Shown: positions 25,546 through 36,300 of the stretch, in pieces
Numbering within the stretch: position 1 is the first letter of the stretch
Layout of the letters: each line of letters begins with the position of its first letter
DNA from: Pseudisothecium myosuroides
Taxonomy: Eukaryota > Streptophyta > Bryopsida > Hypnales > Lembophyllaceae
NCBI GenBank assembly: GCA_951799445.1
Contig: OX637292.1
Span: forward strand, 15,689,296-15,753,295
Reading direction: 5' to 3'
DNA: 64,000 bases
Program-made: the position numbers and the translations under genes
The notes under the pieces: generated by a model
What the model saw: the letters and a program-made list of their open reading frames with translations, nothing else
The model's database searches: none
What the model was told of the DNA's origin: nothing

Positions 25546-25923
25546 GTAGGGGAGGCAACCCATTTCCAATCAAAATAGGAATTACACATATTTGCAGGGT
25601 GGGTTTCTTCGGTGGGGAATTTTCTTGTGTGCAGAATTAGAGTTCAGAAGGTTTCCATAATTGTCCAGATTTTTTTTTCTCAAAATATAATTACTATGAA
25701 TTTTTCAGCAGAAGATTCTGTTTTTCCTATATCGATGATATGGAGCTTGCTATTTCCAACCATGGGCTGAAAACAAAATTGACAAGGGGTGGCAGTTACA
25801 ATATTCAGAGTCTTGTGGCCAATCTCATTGGGAACCATGCCACAATGAATCATTGTTCACAAAAAGAGAACAGTACACATAGCCGCAACGGGGGGGTGAT
25901 CAGGAATGGGTGGCTTCCCCTAG
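25546..25923. mobile_element. Short element, same family as 9451-12841
   Basis: Ends GTAGGGGAGGCAACCCATT and AATGGGTGGCTTCCCCTAG. The interior aligns with both ends of the larger element ('tggagcttgctatttcc', 'gagtcttgtggccaatc', 'agtacacatagccgcaa'). A diverged relative lies near 63590-63960. Confidence 0.7.
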
Positions 25924-27760
25924 CAATTCAAATTTTGTTTTCCCGACTAAGTAATGATTTGTTACTCTATGTGAATTTATGACATGTAATGCTCCAAAAG
26001 CCTAAGGAAGACACTAGAAAATTAGACCTCCAAACCAATTTGAAGTGCATCTATAATGATCGTATTTTTCACAAATAGTGGTTACAATACATTGGTAGAA
26101 CATGGTTCCTAAAGACTAGGGCACTTGACCTCTATAATACTAACAATTTTGAATTACAATGAATTATTGCATGCACATCGAGGAAGAATGCTCACTTGTC
26201 GTGCTCTAGGTTTTCATTGTGAACGTCGGATGAAATAATTGGATGATGTTCTTTTGAGATGAAAATTTGACAGATTTTGTGATAGGGATTGTAACAGGGG
26301 TCATGAAATTGCGTACTTAATATATTTCTAGACGTGATAGGTTGCTTATAGGTCATCTTGTTGTAAGCCTTCAAGTTGTCACTTGAATGGGTCCTAGGAT
26401 TTTTTTTTAACTTTTGCTCAATTTTAGTATAATTTATAGTTTAAAAGTCATAAAAGATTGTTTACACCGTACTTGATAGAAAGTCTCTATTAATACGGTG
26501 ATTTATCCCTAGAAGTTTGGAGTGCCTTGAAACACTCCAATTTTCTACTTCTAGTATCTAAGTTAGGTGTCTAAAGGGTTAGTTAGGAGTTGAAAGATAT
26601 TCATACTCTGTTGGACAAAGTAGAATAGCGTGATTCTTAAATTATAATGTAACCAAGTCCAGACCTTCAAGTGCATGTGACGGAAGATAGCTATATGAAA
26701 GTTAATAGTTCATAATAGAAAGAGTCTTGCTAGTTCTAAGAATACGCGCAATTGCCCATGTAGAGGTTACCATTCATTTCAAGAGAATTGTGAGAAGTTA
26801 CAATTGCATCTTACAAGTAAAATTCAAGCAATACAAGGGACATGTAAGAAAAAATTGAAAAGGGCGTTTTGGACATAAATCACGCCAGGGGCCCAACAGC
26901 AAAATCAATATGTGCAAATTCCACCTTCCACTCGAAAGATTTCTTTTCCATTGAGAATTAAAGAATATAATTAATTTTGACCATTCTATAAATAATGCAA
27001 AGTAAAAATGTGAACCTACACTGACTCAATACTTCATTGGAGCCTTCCTAGAAGTTATCCAAAAATATTTGGAATTTTCAAAAAACTTACTCATAATTGT
27101 CAAAATCAACCCTACGAAGTATGCCAATATCACCCTAAATAGCTCCAAAGTCCATATTTTGGATGACAAGGATATTGCTTTAAGGTTATATTTTCCTCAA
27201 ATGGCTTTCATTTATCCAAAATAATACTTCAAACTTCAAATAACAACTTTATTTAATGACCAATTTGATAAAATAGAAGGAAATAATCTATATATAATAC
27301 AACTAGATAAGTAGAAATGTGCAAAGTTTCTAATATTTTTTAAAGCTACATGCCCAAAGTTTTTTCAGCTTCTTGGAATTTGCTCTAAATTGAACAATTT
27401 AAGCCAACATTTTGATAAGTTTTCCCATAAGTATTATCATTTTTTTTAAATTATAACCATACAAATTCAAACTAGACATGTTAGAGATCACATAGGGAAA
27501 AAAAATCACTTATGGATTCAAAAATTATAACGTTTGATCATGAGGGTGTTAAAATTGTGAAAGTGACTTGAAATTTGACTCAACACAACAGAAAGTCAAG
27601 ATTGCTATGGACACCCTTGTACAAAATCTTAAATAGAAAAATCATAATCAATCATTTCCAAAGTCAAATTTTTGTACTTCAAAAAGAATTTTTCAAAAAT
27701 ATAAACTACTAAAAATAGCAACTTTGCAAGGTTTGATTTTACTTCAAAGTATTGTTGATA
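25924..27760. other. Intergenic, nothing recognised
   Basis: AT-rich sequence without a credible ORF, RNA gene or terminal-repeat structure that I could identify. Confidence 0.5.
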
Positions 27761-28291
27761 CCCAAATTTGGTGCCTTGGGCATCTAGGAGTTACCCCCCT
27801 AAATTTCCATTGTCCCCTCAAGGGACAAAATGGATTTTGGAAAGGCTCTTATAGTCTCACTTTGCATTGTGATTTAATTTTTTTTTCTTGAAGATAGGAA
27901 AATAGAATTGCTTTCTAGAAACATAATTATAATTGCAATCAATGCCTAAGAGCAAAAGCTATGCATCCCTAAGTCTAACATGGAGTTTGTCAGGTAGCAT
28001 AAAAAAATCACAAAAAGTCATAATAGAAGTTTCAAAATTTTGTTTCTCATAGAAAGTACTTCTGTCTATATGGAAAGATTTTATTCAATCTATTTGGATT
28101 AGTAATGAGAAAGTTGTGGACAATATTTTTTTGGAGGCAATCTAAGCATCTTCTTGAAAAAACAACTTGTGTGATTCATTTTTGAACAAAATTTTCACAA
28201 TTTAAGACAAAAAAATAAAACTTATCAATTAGCTCATTAGAAAAATCTCACCATTGGAATCAGTGATTTTCAATTCCATTGCAAAACTATA

Positions 28292-28562
28292 CATTAGAGG
28301 AGATCTGGCCGTCTGGAAGACCGTTTCAGGGCTGTTCCCAATGCTGGGAACCAGCCCTGCTGTCAGAAAAAAATTATTATTAAAAAAAAAAAAAAAAATG
28401 TTAAAATGTTAAAAGAATACTAAAAAAAAAATTAAAAAAAAAAATGACATGGCAGTCGCTCGGCCACGTCGGACTGGCCATGCAGCAGCGTTTCAGCAGT
28501 CTTGCAGAGTTCCCACACTCCGGAAACTCGCGGGCTCTTAGAAGCCCAAATCTCCTCTAATG
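28292..28562. mobile_element. CATTAG-type MITE, copy 2
   Basis: Ends CATTAGAGGAGAT and ATCTCCTCTAATG. It carries the family motif pair tgacatggc and gccacgtcgg near 28445-28473, followed by a GC-rich 3' part and an A-rich centre. Confidence 0.7.
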
Positions 28563-28858
28563 ATTAACAATTTAGTTTTTTCTTCAATCTTGGATTTTTG
28601 GATTTTTTTTCCTAGACTTTCAACTCAATTCCTCAACATAATAAATTAGAAATTCAAAATGTATAAGGTAGAAGGTCCATAAACCAACCATCTAAGCACT
28701 GGAACTGAATTTTAGGCAGGTGAAACTTCTGAAAATATTTTTCAGTGAATTTTCCTTCAAAGACAAGAGGAGTTGGCATCTAATCCAAGTCGTTTCATAT
28801 TTTTTGGATCATTTTTGAATTAGTTATGAAATTTTGAAGTTGAACTACCCTAGGACTC

Positions 28859-28960
28859 TAAAACCGCCCACCCCTGAAATGTACACTATTGGTACATCAG
28901 TGAAGGCTATGAAAAAACAACATGTACAAACTGTGTACATTTATGGGGTGGGCGGTTCTA
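28859..28960. mobile_element. 102-bp fold-back element
   Basis: Terminal inverted repeat TAAAACCGCCCACCCC / GGGGTGGGCGGTTCTA, continuing inward through 'aaatgtacac' and its complement. It would fold into a hairpin with a ~45-base loop. No second copy is seen in the window. Confidence 0.65.
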
Positions 28961-29786
28961 AATGCCCGAACTGTTCTCGAGCCTTCTACCTTAGTACAAA
29001 AATTTTAAGCTAAGAAAATTGAAAGCCTTAAAATCTAGTCAAATAAGGTGCAAAAAAATCAGATCTATTCACTTCAAATGCAAATACCTTGCAATCCACG
29101 AAGTAAAAGTTTTTGAAATTTCTTCTACATTTTTATCCTCTAAATGCCCAAGGCCTTTTATGAGCTTCTACGAATTTGTTCTAAATTGAACAAAAAGCCA
29201 ACATTTTGATAAGTTGTATCAATTTTTATAAATTGTAACCGTACAAATTCAAACCAAACATATTAGAGGTCACATAGGAAAAAAAATACTTATATATATC
29301 ACTTATGAATTGAAAAATTATAATGTTTGAACATGAGGGTGTTAAAACTGTGAAAGTGACTTGAAGTCTTTCAATCCTCTTTTCACATGCCAAATCTAAA
29401 AGTTGGTAAACAAAAAAATATGAGGTTAAAGGACCTCATATGCATAACTGCAATCATTTTATGGCTTCTCAAAATCTACTCAACAAATTTTTTAAATGAA
29501 TTTCTAATGTGATTTTTCTTCCAAGATCTAGTGTATTTGAGGCTCATTTCCAAAAGCCCTCATCACTACAGAAAGTCAAGATTGCAATGGATACCCTTGC
29601 ACAAAATCTTGAATAGAAAAATCATAATCCACCATTTTCAAAATCGGACTTTTGACACTAGAACTAGACTTCTAAAAGAATTTTTCAAAAATATTAAATA
29701 TTAAAGTAGCAACTTGGTTAGATTTTATTTAACTTCAAAGTTTTGTGGACACCAAAATTTGGTGCCTTGGGCATTTAGGGGTTATA

Positions 29787-30307
29787 CTCCCTCTGTCCCA
29801 AAATGATCTTCCTATTGTACTTTGTGATGTTGCGAATTAGTAAGATTTGGTTTTCAATTGCTATTTGAAACCAATAAAACAACTTCAAGTAGTAGTTCCC
29901 CCTCCATTCATGCATTCATCAATCAAAAGACAAATGAAATGACTAAAGTGGCCAATCAACAGTGTTCATTCTTATTTTTTGCATCTCTTTGAATTTTGCC
30001 CAATTGAAGGAGATGAAGCTCTAGGAGGCGGAACAAGGGGCCATACATGGTCTTGGGCATATACTTAATGATGACCTCATACTCAATAAATAATTGACTA
30101 GTGGTGCTCCTTGAAAATGCCCCCAAAATTTTACTTTTCAATATTTTCAAACTATAGTATGAAAAGGGCTCCAAAACTCAAAGTTTCTAGAATGCTAGGA
30201 GTGCACCAAACTCTACTTGTAGCGCAAAATTGTTTTTTAAAATGGTATTTTTAGCCTTAATCCAAGACATTTTGTCGAACAAGAAGATCTTTTTGGGACG
30301 GAGATAG
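29787..30307. mobile_element. Stowaway/Tc1-mariner-like MITE, copy 1
   Basis: Ends CTCCCTCTGTCCC and GGGACGGAGATAG, flanked by TA on both sides (29785-29786 and 30308-30309). The CTCCCTCYGTCCC end is the classic Stowaway terminus. The interior matches 47692-48258 in opposite orientation. Confidence 0.8.
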
Positions 30308-30450
30308 TACTAGTCTAATGCAAGATTCTAGAGTTAGATATGCAAAAAAAACAATTTCTAAAGTTTTTTGTACTTTGTAATAGAAATTGCAGTTTTGAGT
30401 GGTTTTTGATGAAAAAAATGCCTTGGGAGTTCAGGGATTAAAAATAAGTA

Positions 30451-31011
30451 CACAAAATAGGGGTATTAGGGGGACCAAAAAATTAAAGGGACTTATTGTG
30501 GAAAACTGTAGATGTTTGAAACATGATGTACAATCCCTGAACACTTCAGTAACTATTGATGTACAACAAAAGTAGATATTTATATAGTATGAAATGTTGA
30601 TTAATTAGCATGGATTCCCTTAAAACCCATGTTTAGTGTAGTTGTTTCCAGCTTTGAGTGATGTTTTTTCTAAGTTTATTTTTATCATTTTTGTGCTTAC
30701 AAAAATAATGAGTATAAATACACTCTTTCCAATTTTTGAGTCATAAGTCTAAAATTTATGTTTGCTATTGTTTGTTTGTACATGGTTTGATCAAAAAGCA
30801 AAAATAAAGCACAAGAAGGTCTTTGGGCACCAAAAAATCTAGGTTTTGTGCATGTTACGTTGGACGTTACAGTTGATGTATAAGCATGGATTGTTACAGT
30901 AGACGTCATCTAAAATTTGTCATCTAAAACATTAGTTAGATACGGGTTTTTCATAGTTCTAGAAAGTAGACGCTCCAACTCTTAGGGGTTAAGTTCTAAA
31001 TTATACACCAC
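30451..31011. other. Intergenic, nothing recognised
   Basis: AT-rich, no gene. A TTAA-family right end ('cttaggggttaa') is visible at about 30981-30992 without a matching left end. Confidence 0.4.
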
Positions 31012-31820
31012 TTAGAGCATCTCCACCAGGGCACGCCACACTACCACATCAAATTGGGTGGCACACCCTGGAAAGATGTCGTGTTCTACCAGTTGCAGAC
31101 TTTGGCATTTTTCAATGCTAGCCACTCCAAAATCTGAGCCCTATACTTCAACCTACAGTGCCCTCAAGTTTTGACTTGCGCCATGGTAAGCTGTGCAAAA
31201 CCCAAATTCCAATGTGCCTTAGGGTCAAGGCCAAATGGACACGTGGAGCAGGCAACATTGTGCCTCAAAAGAGCTCCCATTTTCCTCCTAGAACTGCCCA
31301 ATGTCATGCCTGCAAGAAGAATTTCCAGCCATGTCAAAATCCATGTTTGTTTCATTACTCTTGCGCCTACATCTCAAACTTAAGGAAGGACGATTTTTTA
31401 AAAGATATCATACTGATTCAGTGGCTTCAAACGTGTGTACCATAATCATACATATTACGTGTATTTAGACGCACTGAATCAGTGTTGTTAATTTTTTTTA
31501 AAAGCGTATAATTTATGTACTTTAATTATACAAATGTGGTATCGAAAATGCACCTAAATTGTACTAATAATAGTACAAGAATCATACGTTATTGATATTC
31601 ATTGTTTTCGCACTGATTCAGTGCGTCCAAATACACGTAATATGTATGATTATGGTACGCAGGTATGAAGCCACTAAGTTTGAGTTGTAAGGGAGCAGGA
31701 TCTGCCGGGTTACTTTGCCATTTCAAATGTGTGTTGGTGGGGGCCCGGAAACAAGGCAGGTTCGTTCTCCAAAAAATCGCACACCAAGAAGCATCTGGCG
31801 TGCTTGTGGAGATGTTCTAA
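31012..31820. mobile_element. TTAGAGCATCTCC-type MITE with a nested fold-back
   Basis: Ends TTAGAGCATCTCCACCAG and CTTGTGGAGATGTTCTAA, with 'gcacgcca' conserved just inside both. These termini resemble common plant MITEs (Harbinger- or hAT-like). The interior is interrupted by the fold-back element at 31373-31684. Confidence 0.65.
31373..31684. mobile_element. Fold-back element with 64-bp arms
   Basis: Arms 31421-31484 and 31611-31674 are nearly perfect inverse complements (cores 'cataatcatacatattacg' and its complement), separated by a 126-base AT-rich loop. An outer 10-bp inverted pair CTCAAACTTA / TAAGTTTGAG lies at 31373-31382 and 31675-31684. No ORF spans it. Confidence 0.75.
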
Positions 31821-33304
31821 CATAATTTAGCCCACAAGGGCTTACTCCCATTTGGTTTGGAATGGGGATAGTTTACCTAAACCAAAAATGAGCGTCAACC
31901 AAATCGTTTTCCCAAAGCCATTAGAGTTAATCATAAAGTTTGTCTTGTGTTTGTAAACAGGTGTTAGAGGAAGGTATAACTAAGAATAGTGCAAAAGAAT
32001 TACAACACCAAACTCCATCCGACCTCCATTTGGGGGGCTCCGAAGAGTTCGGCCCTATATTTTTCCCAAACTCCAACTCTTGGTCCTGCATTGCACACAC
32101 TTTAGGATGTACAATTTAACTCTATTTGGGTACGAGATTCTCCCAGCCAAATGATTTGGGAGTACCCATTCGTCTTCTTTCGTAAAAATCCATGAAGAGC
32201 GATAGGGGCTTGAAGTGCTAAGCTTACAGGACCTTGCGAGGATCTGCCGCAGGGGTTGCATGGAATTTCCGAGCGCCAGGGCCATGCTCAGCTGGGCAGG
32301 GCCGCGTCGTCCTGGCTCGGCCAGTCCTCAGCGCCACGCGGAATAAGTGTGGGACCCGCACCAGCGTTCCCCAGAATGTTCCCAACACGTTCCCAAGTGG
32401 AATCAACGGCACAGATGGGAATGTAAGATCCGGCGGCCCTCCGATCGCTGGGTACTCCTGGCCCGCAGACCCCGAGGCCGCGAAATCCGTGGACACCTCC
32501 CACGCATTTGCGACTATCGGGCCCCTCTCGAAGCTGTGCATTCCCTTCCGGCCGAGGCTGAAATTCGTTCGTTCGCAAATGTGTGTGACGCCCAGCCGGC
32601 GACGCCCGCCACGACCCTGACGATGATGATGCCACCGACGGCGATGGAGCTTGGATTTCGGGAGAGAAGGAGCTTCGGAGCCTGACTGTCGTGAAGATTG
32701 CGAAGGGAGAGCTTGTCAGGGCGTGTCGATTTTAGTTTTGGCGCACGGCGGGGATGGTTTTCGCACGGAATGCATCGGAGAGCTCGCGGGGGTGGAGAGT
32801 GGGAGCGTTGTCGGGGCTGGGAAGGTCCGGTTAAGGTGGCGCTGGATATGGCCGCGACGAGGTCCGGAAGCGCGTGTACGGGAATGGTTAGGGTATCTGG
32901 AGGGGAGTTCCGGGCTGGATCTTGGGACGGGGAAGGGTTTGAGTCGCGGAGGTTTGTTTGAGGAGGTTTGAGAAGTGTTACCGTATTTTGAACCTCGCGC
33001 GAGTGGCGACGGCGGGTGGTGAGGAGCAGTTTCGAGAGCATGTTGCGGTTCCTTGTGTGCACGCGTGGCCGTGTTTCGGTGTAAGGGTTTGAAGTTCAAG
33101 AAACCGGGGTGCTGATGGTTCTGTTTGGCGAATTTCGTTTAAGTGCGTGGATGTGCAAGGGGAGCGTATAGCGACACTTTTTGTACTGGTTGTTGGAGGG
33201 GTGGATTCTCTGTATTTGCAACAGGGGAAGAGTATGCGTGGCATTTTCGAGGGGTTTGGTGGTTTTCGGATTCGGTTTGGTGTTCGCTCCTTCTGAGGTT
33301 CTCA
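31821..33304 (+). promoter_or_regulatory. 5' region / putative promoter of SPL copy B
   Basis: 31821-32340 holds nothing recognisable. From about 32340 to 33304 the DNA is GC-rich and matches, in reverse complement, the region upstream of SPL copy A, with more divergence than the exons. Long open frames here are a by-product of GC content. No TATA box or start site is assigned. Confidence 0.5.
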
Positions 33305-36300
33305 ATGGAGCGTGATTTGGGGCAGATGAGGGTGGAGAGTACTCCGTTCATACAACTGAACCAATTCTTCCCTGACGGTATGTATTTCTATTTTCTACTA
33401 GGTGCCGTGCTGGTGCCGTACTCTTTTGTTAAGAGCGTGATCCTCAGTAGGTCCGCCACTTTATTGAAAGGGGATTCTTCAGCTCAAAAGTATGCATTGT
33501 TTAGATGCCATATGCATGAAATATGGCTTTTGAAAGCACTGCGCACTCAAAAATAAAATAATTTAAAAGAAGAGCTCCACATTCCAAAAGATGAGTATCC
33601 ATTTTTCACTCATGACTGAGTTGAAATATGGTGCAGGAGGAGGGAAGCAGTCGTTTACAAATGGGAGGGGGCTCGCTGCTACCGACTCGACTTATTCGAG
33701 CAGACAAACTGGAACACACTGGAGTAGCCGCACTCCTTCAAGTCAGGGGGAGAAAGAGTTGCAAAGAGATGAGTGGAACGCGAGCTCATGGCGTTTCGAT
33801 AGCGGCTCACTCCGACCTGAGCGAGTTAGCAGAGCTGAAGAGGCCGACTCTTCCAGGGATCATTCTAGTGCTCAGAATGGGCGCCATGGAAGGGGTACAA
33901 ATTTAGGCCTTCAGTTGGAATCTAGCAACGAAGAAGCCAACCAGGAAGTGATTCAAATTGATGATAATAAGCCCGAGTTACCGAGTCAAACATTTGTTGG
34001 ACGAAACGCGCCCTCTCCTCCTTCGAACGAGCGGAATCCTTACAGTAGGGGAGATGAATCACCTGAGGATGATGGCACTCTCAGTTTGAAGCTCGGAGGG
34101 AGTTCGTATGCCTATGTCGAGGACAATAGGGCTGGGAAGCGTGGTCGTTCCTCTTCCCCCCAATCTCACGTTCCTTCCTGTCAAGTGGATGGATGCACTG
34201 CAGACCTTATTAGAGCTAAGGATTATTATAGGCGTCACAAGGTCTGTGAAATGCACTCGAAATCCACAACAGCTGTTGTTTCTGGGGAGATGCAGCGGTT
34301 CTGCCAGCAGTGCAGTAGATTTCACCCTTTGGAACAATTTGATGAAGGCAGACGCAGCTGTCGAAGACGTTTGGCAGGGCATAATAAGCGTCGCAGGAAA
34401 ACTCAGCCGGACGCAGCGGGAGCTCGAGTGGAGGACCAGTCGGGTGTGAAAAATGCGGATCTGATAACTCTTTTGGGTGTTTTATCTCAACTGAAAGGTA
34501 AGCAGGCTGTGGTTCTATGGCCCATGCATTTCTGTCAATGCATGCTGTTGTCATGTACTTGTAATAACCTCGTCTTCCGATGGAAGCGTTCGACTTAGGT
34601 GTAGCCCAGTCCTATGATGCAGATGAGCTATGCAGCCCTGTACAACTAAGAATTATGCGCACGCTTTCCATTGTTTTTCACTGGAATGTTGACTTGAACA
34701 GGGCCTCTGGAGCGAGCCAGTGCTGCTGCCAGCGAACAAGATATGCTCTTGCAATGTCTGCGGCAAGCAGGAAGCCTGCCTAGTAGTGCTCTGGAGGGAC
34801 TGATTCGAAGCGCACCTTCGTGGAGTCACCTAACCCGCAATCCGGATCTCGGTATCCCGCAAATCGATCCCAACCTGCTGGCTTCCCAGTTGAACGGCCA
34901 TTTTCCGGTTTCACTTCAACCCCAGGATGCTATCATGATGCTCCTGCAGAATAATTTGAAGCAGGCTGCTCTGCTAGCCCAAGGGAATATGTTCAGCTGT
35001 GCAGGATTGAACGGCAATGTGAACGGTGGTCCTTTGCCCTATCCGTCATCGCATCCCGAAGCATCGGGCAGTCACACAGTTCCCCAAGTTTCTGCAGCTG
35101 GTTTGTCGTTGCCATCCTCTTTGAGGTTGCCCGGAGGCATCGATCCCGCCCAATTGCTGGCAAGCGTGGCTCTGTCTATGCAGCAGAGCATTGCTGCCCC
35201 AGCAGCGGGTCAGGGCAATAATACTTCAGCGAATGGGCGCGCTCACGCCCAACCGTCGTTGCAGAGAGACGTTCCTGATCAGGCTCCGATAGATAAAAGA
35301 AACTTCCTCGACCAGCGTCTAGATAGGAACGAGGAAAACGATTCCAGTGGTCCCCGTCCAGTTGGCAAGCAGCGGCAGCCATCGCAAAACGGAGTGTCGC
35401 CACCTCATCAGCGGTCATTGTTGGAGTCCGAGCAGGTTCAGGCTCCTTTGCAACGCCCGTCAATAGACCGGCAGCGGCCTTCGTCCGAGCAGGTTAGTGT
35501 CGCTCCTGAAACCGGTTCGGGATCGGGTTCTGGGTCGGGTTCTGGGTCGGGTCCTGGGTCGGGTTCCGGCTCACGTCAACATTCGCCTGGCATCCCGCCT
35601 GCTGACTGGGAGGTATGCATCCTGGTGGAGATGTCTGTTGATTACTGTAGGCATGGAAGGCAACGAGCAGGGCTTGGTGTCCTGTGCGAATCCGGACATA
35701 TTGGTTTGCGTTGTCCGATTTTTCGTGCAGTGTATACTCATGATTGTGTCCTTGGTGTGTGTATTTGCAGAATAGTCGCATCTCTTTCAAGCTCTTTGAC
35801 AAACATCCAGGGCAGTTTCCTGAGGGTCTTCGGAGTCAGGTGCTTTTTGGCTCGGTTTGCCACCATTTGTGCTTGGTCTTCTTTGAGCGTTTGATCACTC
35901 GGTTTGACGAGCTGGTTGTTGGAATTTCAGGTTTATTACCGGTGTGCTGTGTTTGATGTCCACAGCACTAGTGCTGGCCTCCCCGTCTTGAAGGAGATTG
36001 GCTGACCGTGTCTGTCCTTGTTACCCTTTCTGCTTTCAGATTGACGAGTGGCTCTCTCACCGACCGTCAGATATGGAGGGCTTCATTAGACCCGGCTGCA
36101 TCATTCTCACCCTGTTTTTATCCATGCCTTCATCTGCATGGGCTGAGGTGAATATTTTATGTTGGTCCGATATCGCTTCCTTTCTGGGCTTGCTTTGAAG
36201 GCCCTTGTTTCTGTGAAGTGAGCCAGATTGTTGTTTTCCCCCCTTCCATCTGCAGTCCGGCTGTATTTGTGTTTGGTTTGAGTTTCCGGACACTTGGGCA

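Larger units (their letters stand above)
27761..30450. mobile_element. Decayed TTAA-family element complex with three nested insertions
   Basis: The interior ('gaagataggaaaa', 'gcatcttcttgaaaaaa', 'tcactt(c/t)aaatgcaaatac') matches the element at 61179-62788, and 'tgccttgggagttcagggattaa' near 30420 resembles its right end. Ends are eroded. It hosts a CATTAG MITE (28292), a small fold-back (28859) and a Stowaway-like element (29787). Direct repeats of 'caaatttggtgccttgggcat' at about 27765 and 29755 suggest an internal duplication. Confidence 0.4.

Noticed and set aside
32224..33305. Several overlapping open frames of 80-180 codons on both strands upstream of SPL copy B
   Set aside because: They follow from GC-rich DNA, show no family motifs, and are not kept in frame in the matching region of copy A.
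33591..34598. 335-codon open frame starting [13 protein letters not shown] as the full SPL start exon
   Set aside because: The first 15 codons overlap a convincing acceptor, and the last 33 read past a GTAAGC donor. The spliced model starting at 33305 is in frame and conserved in both copies.
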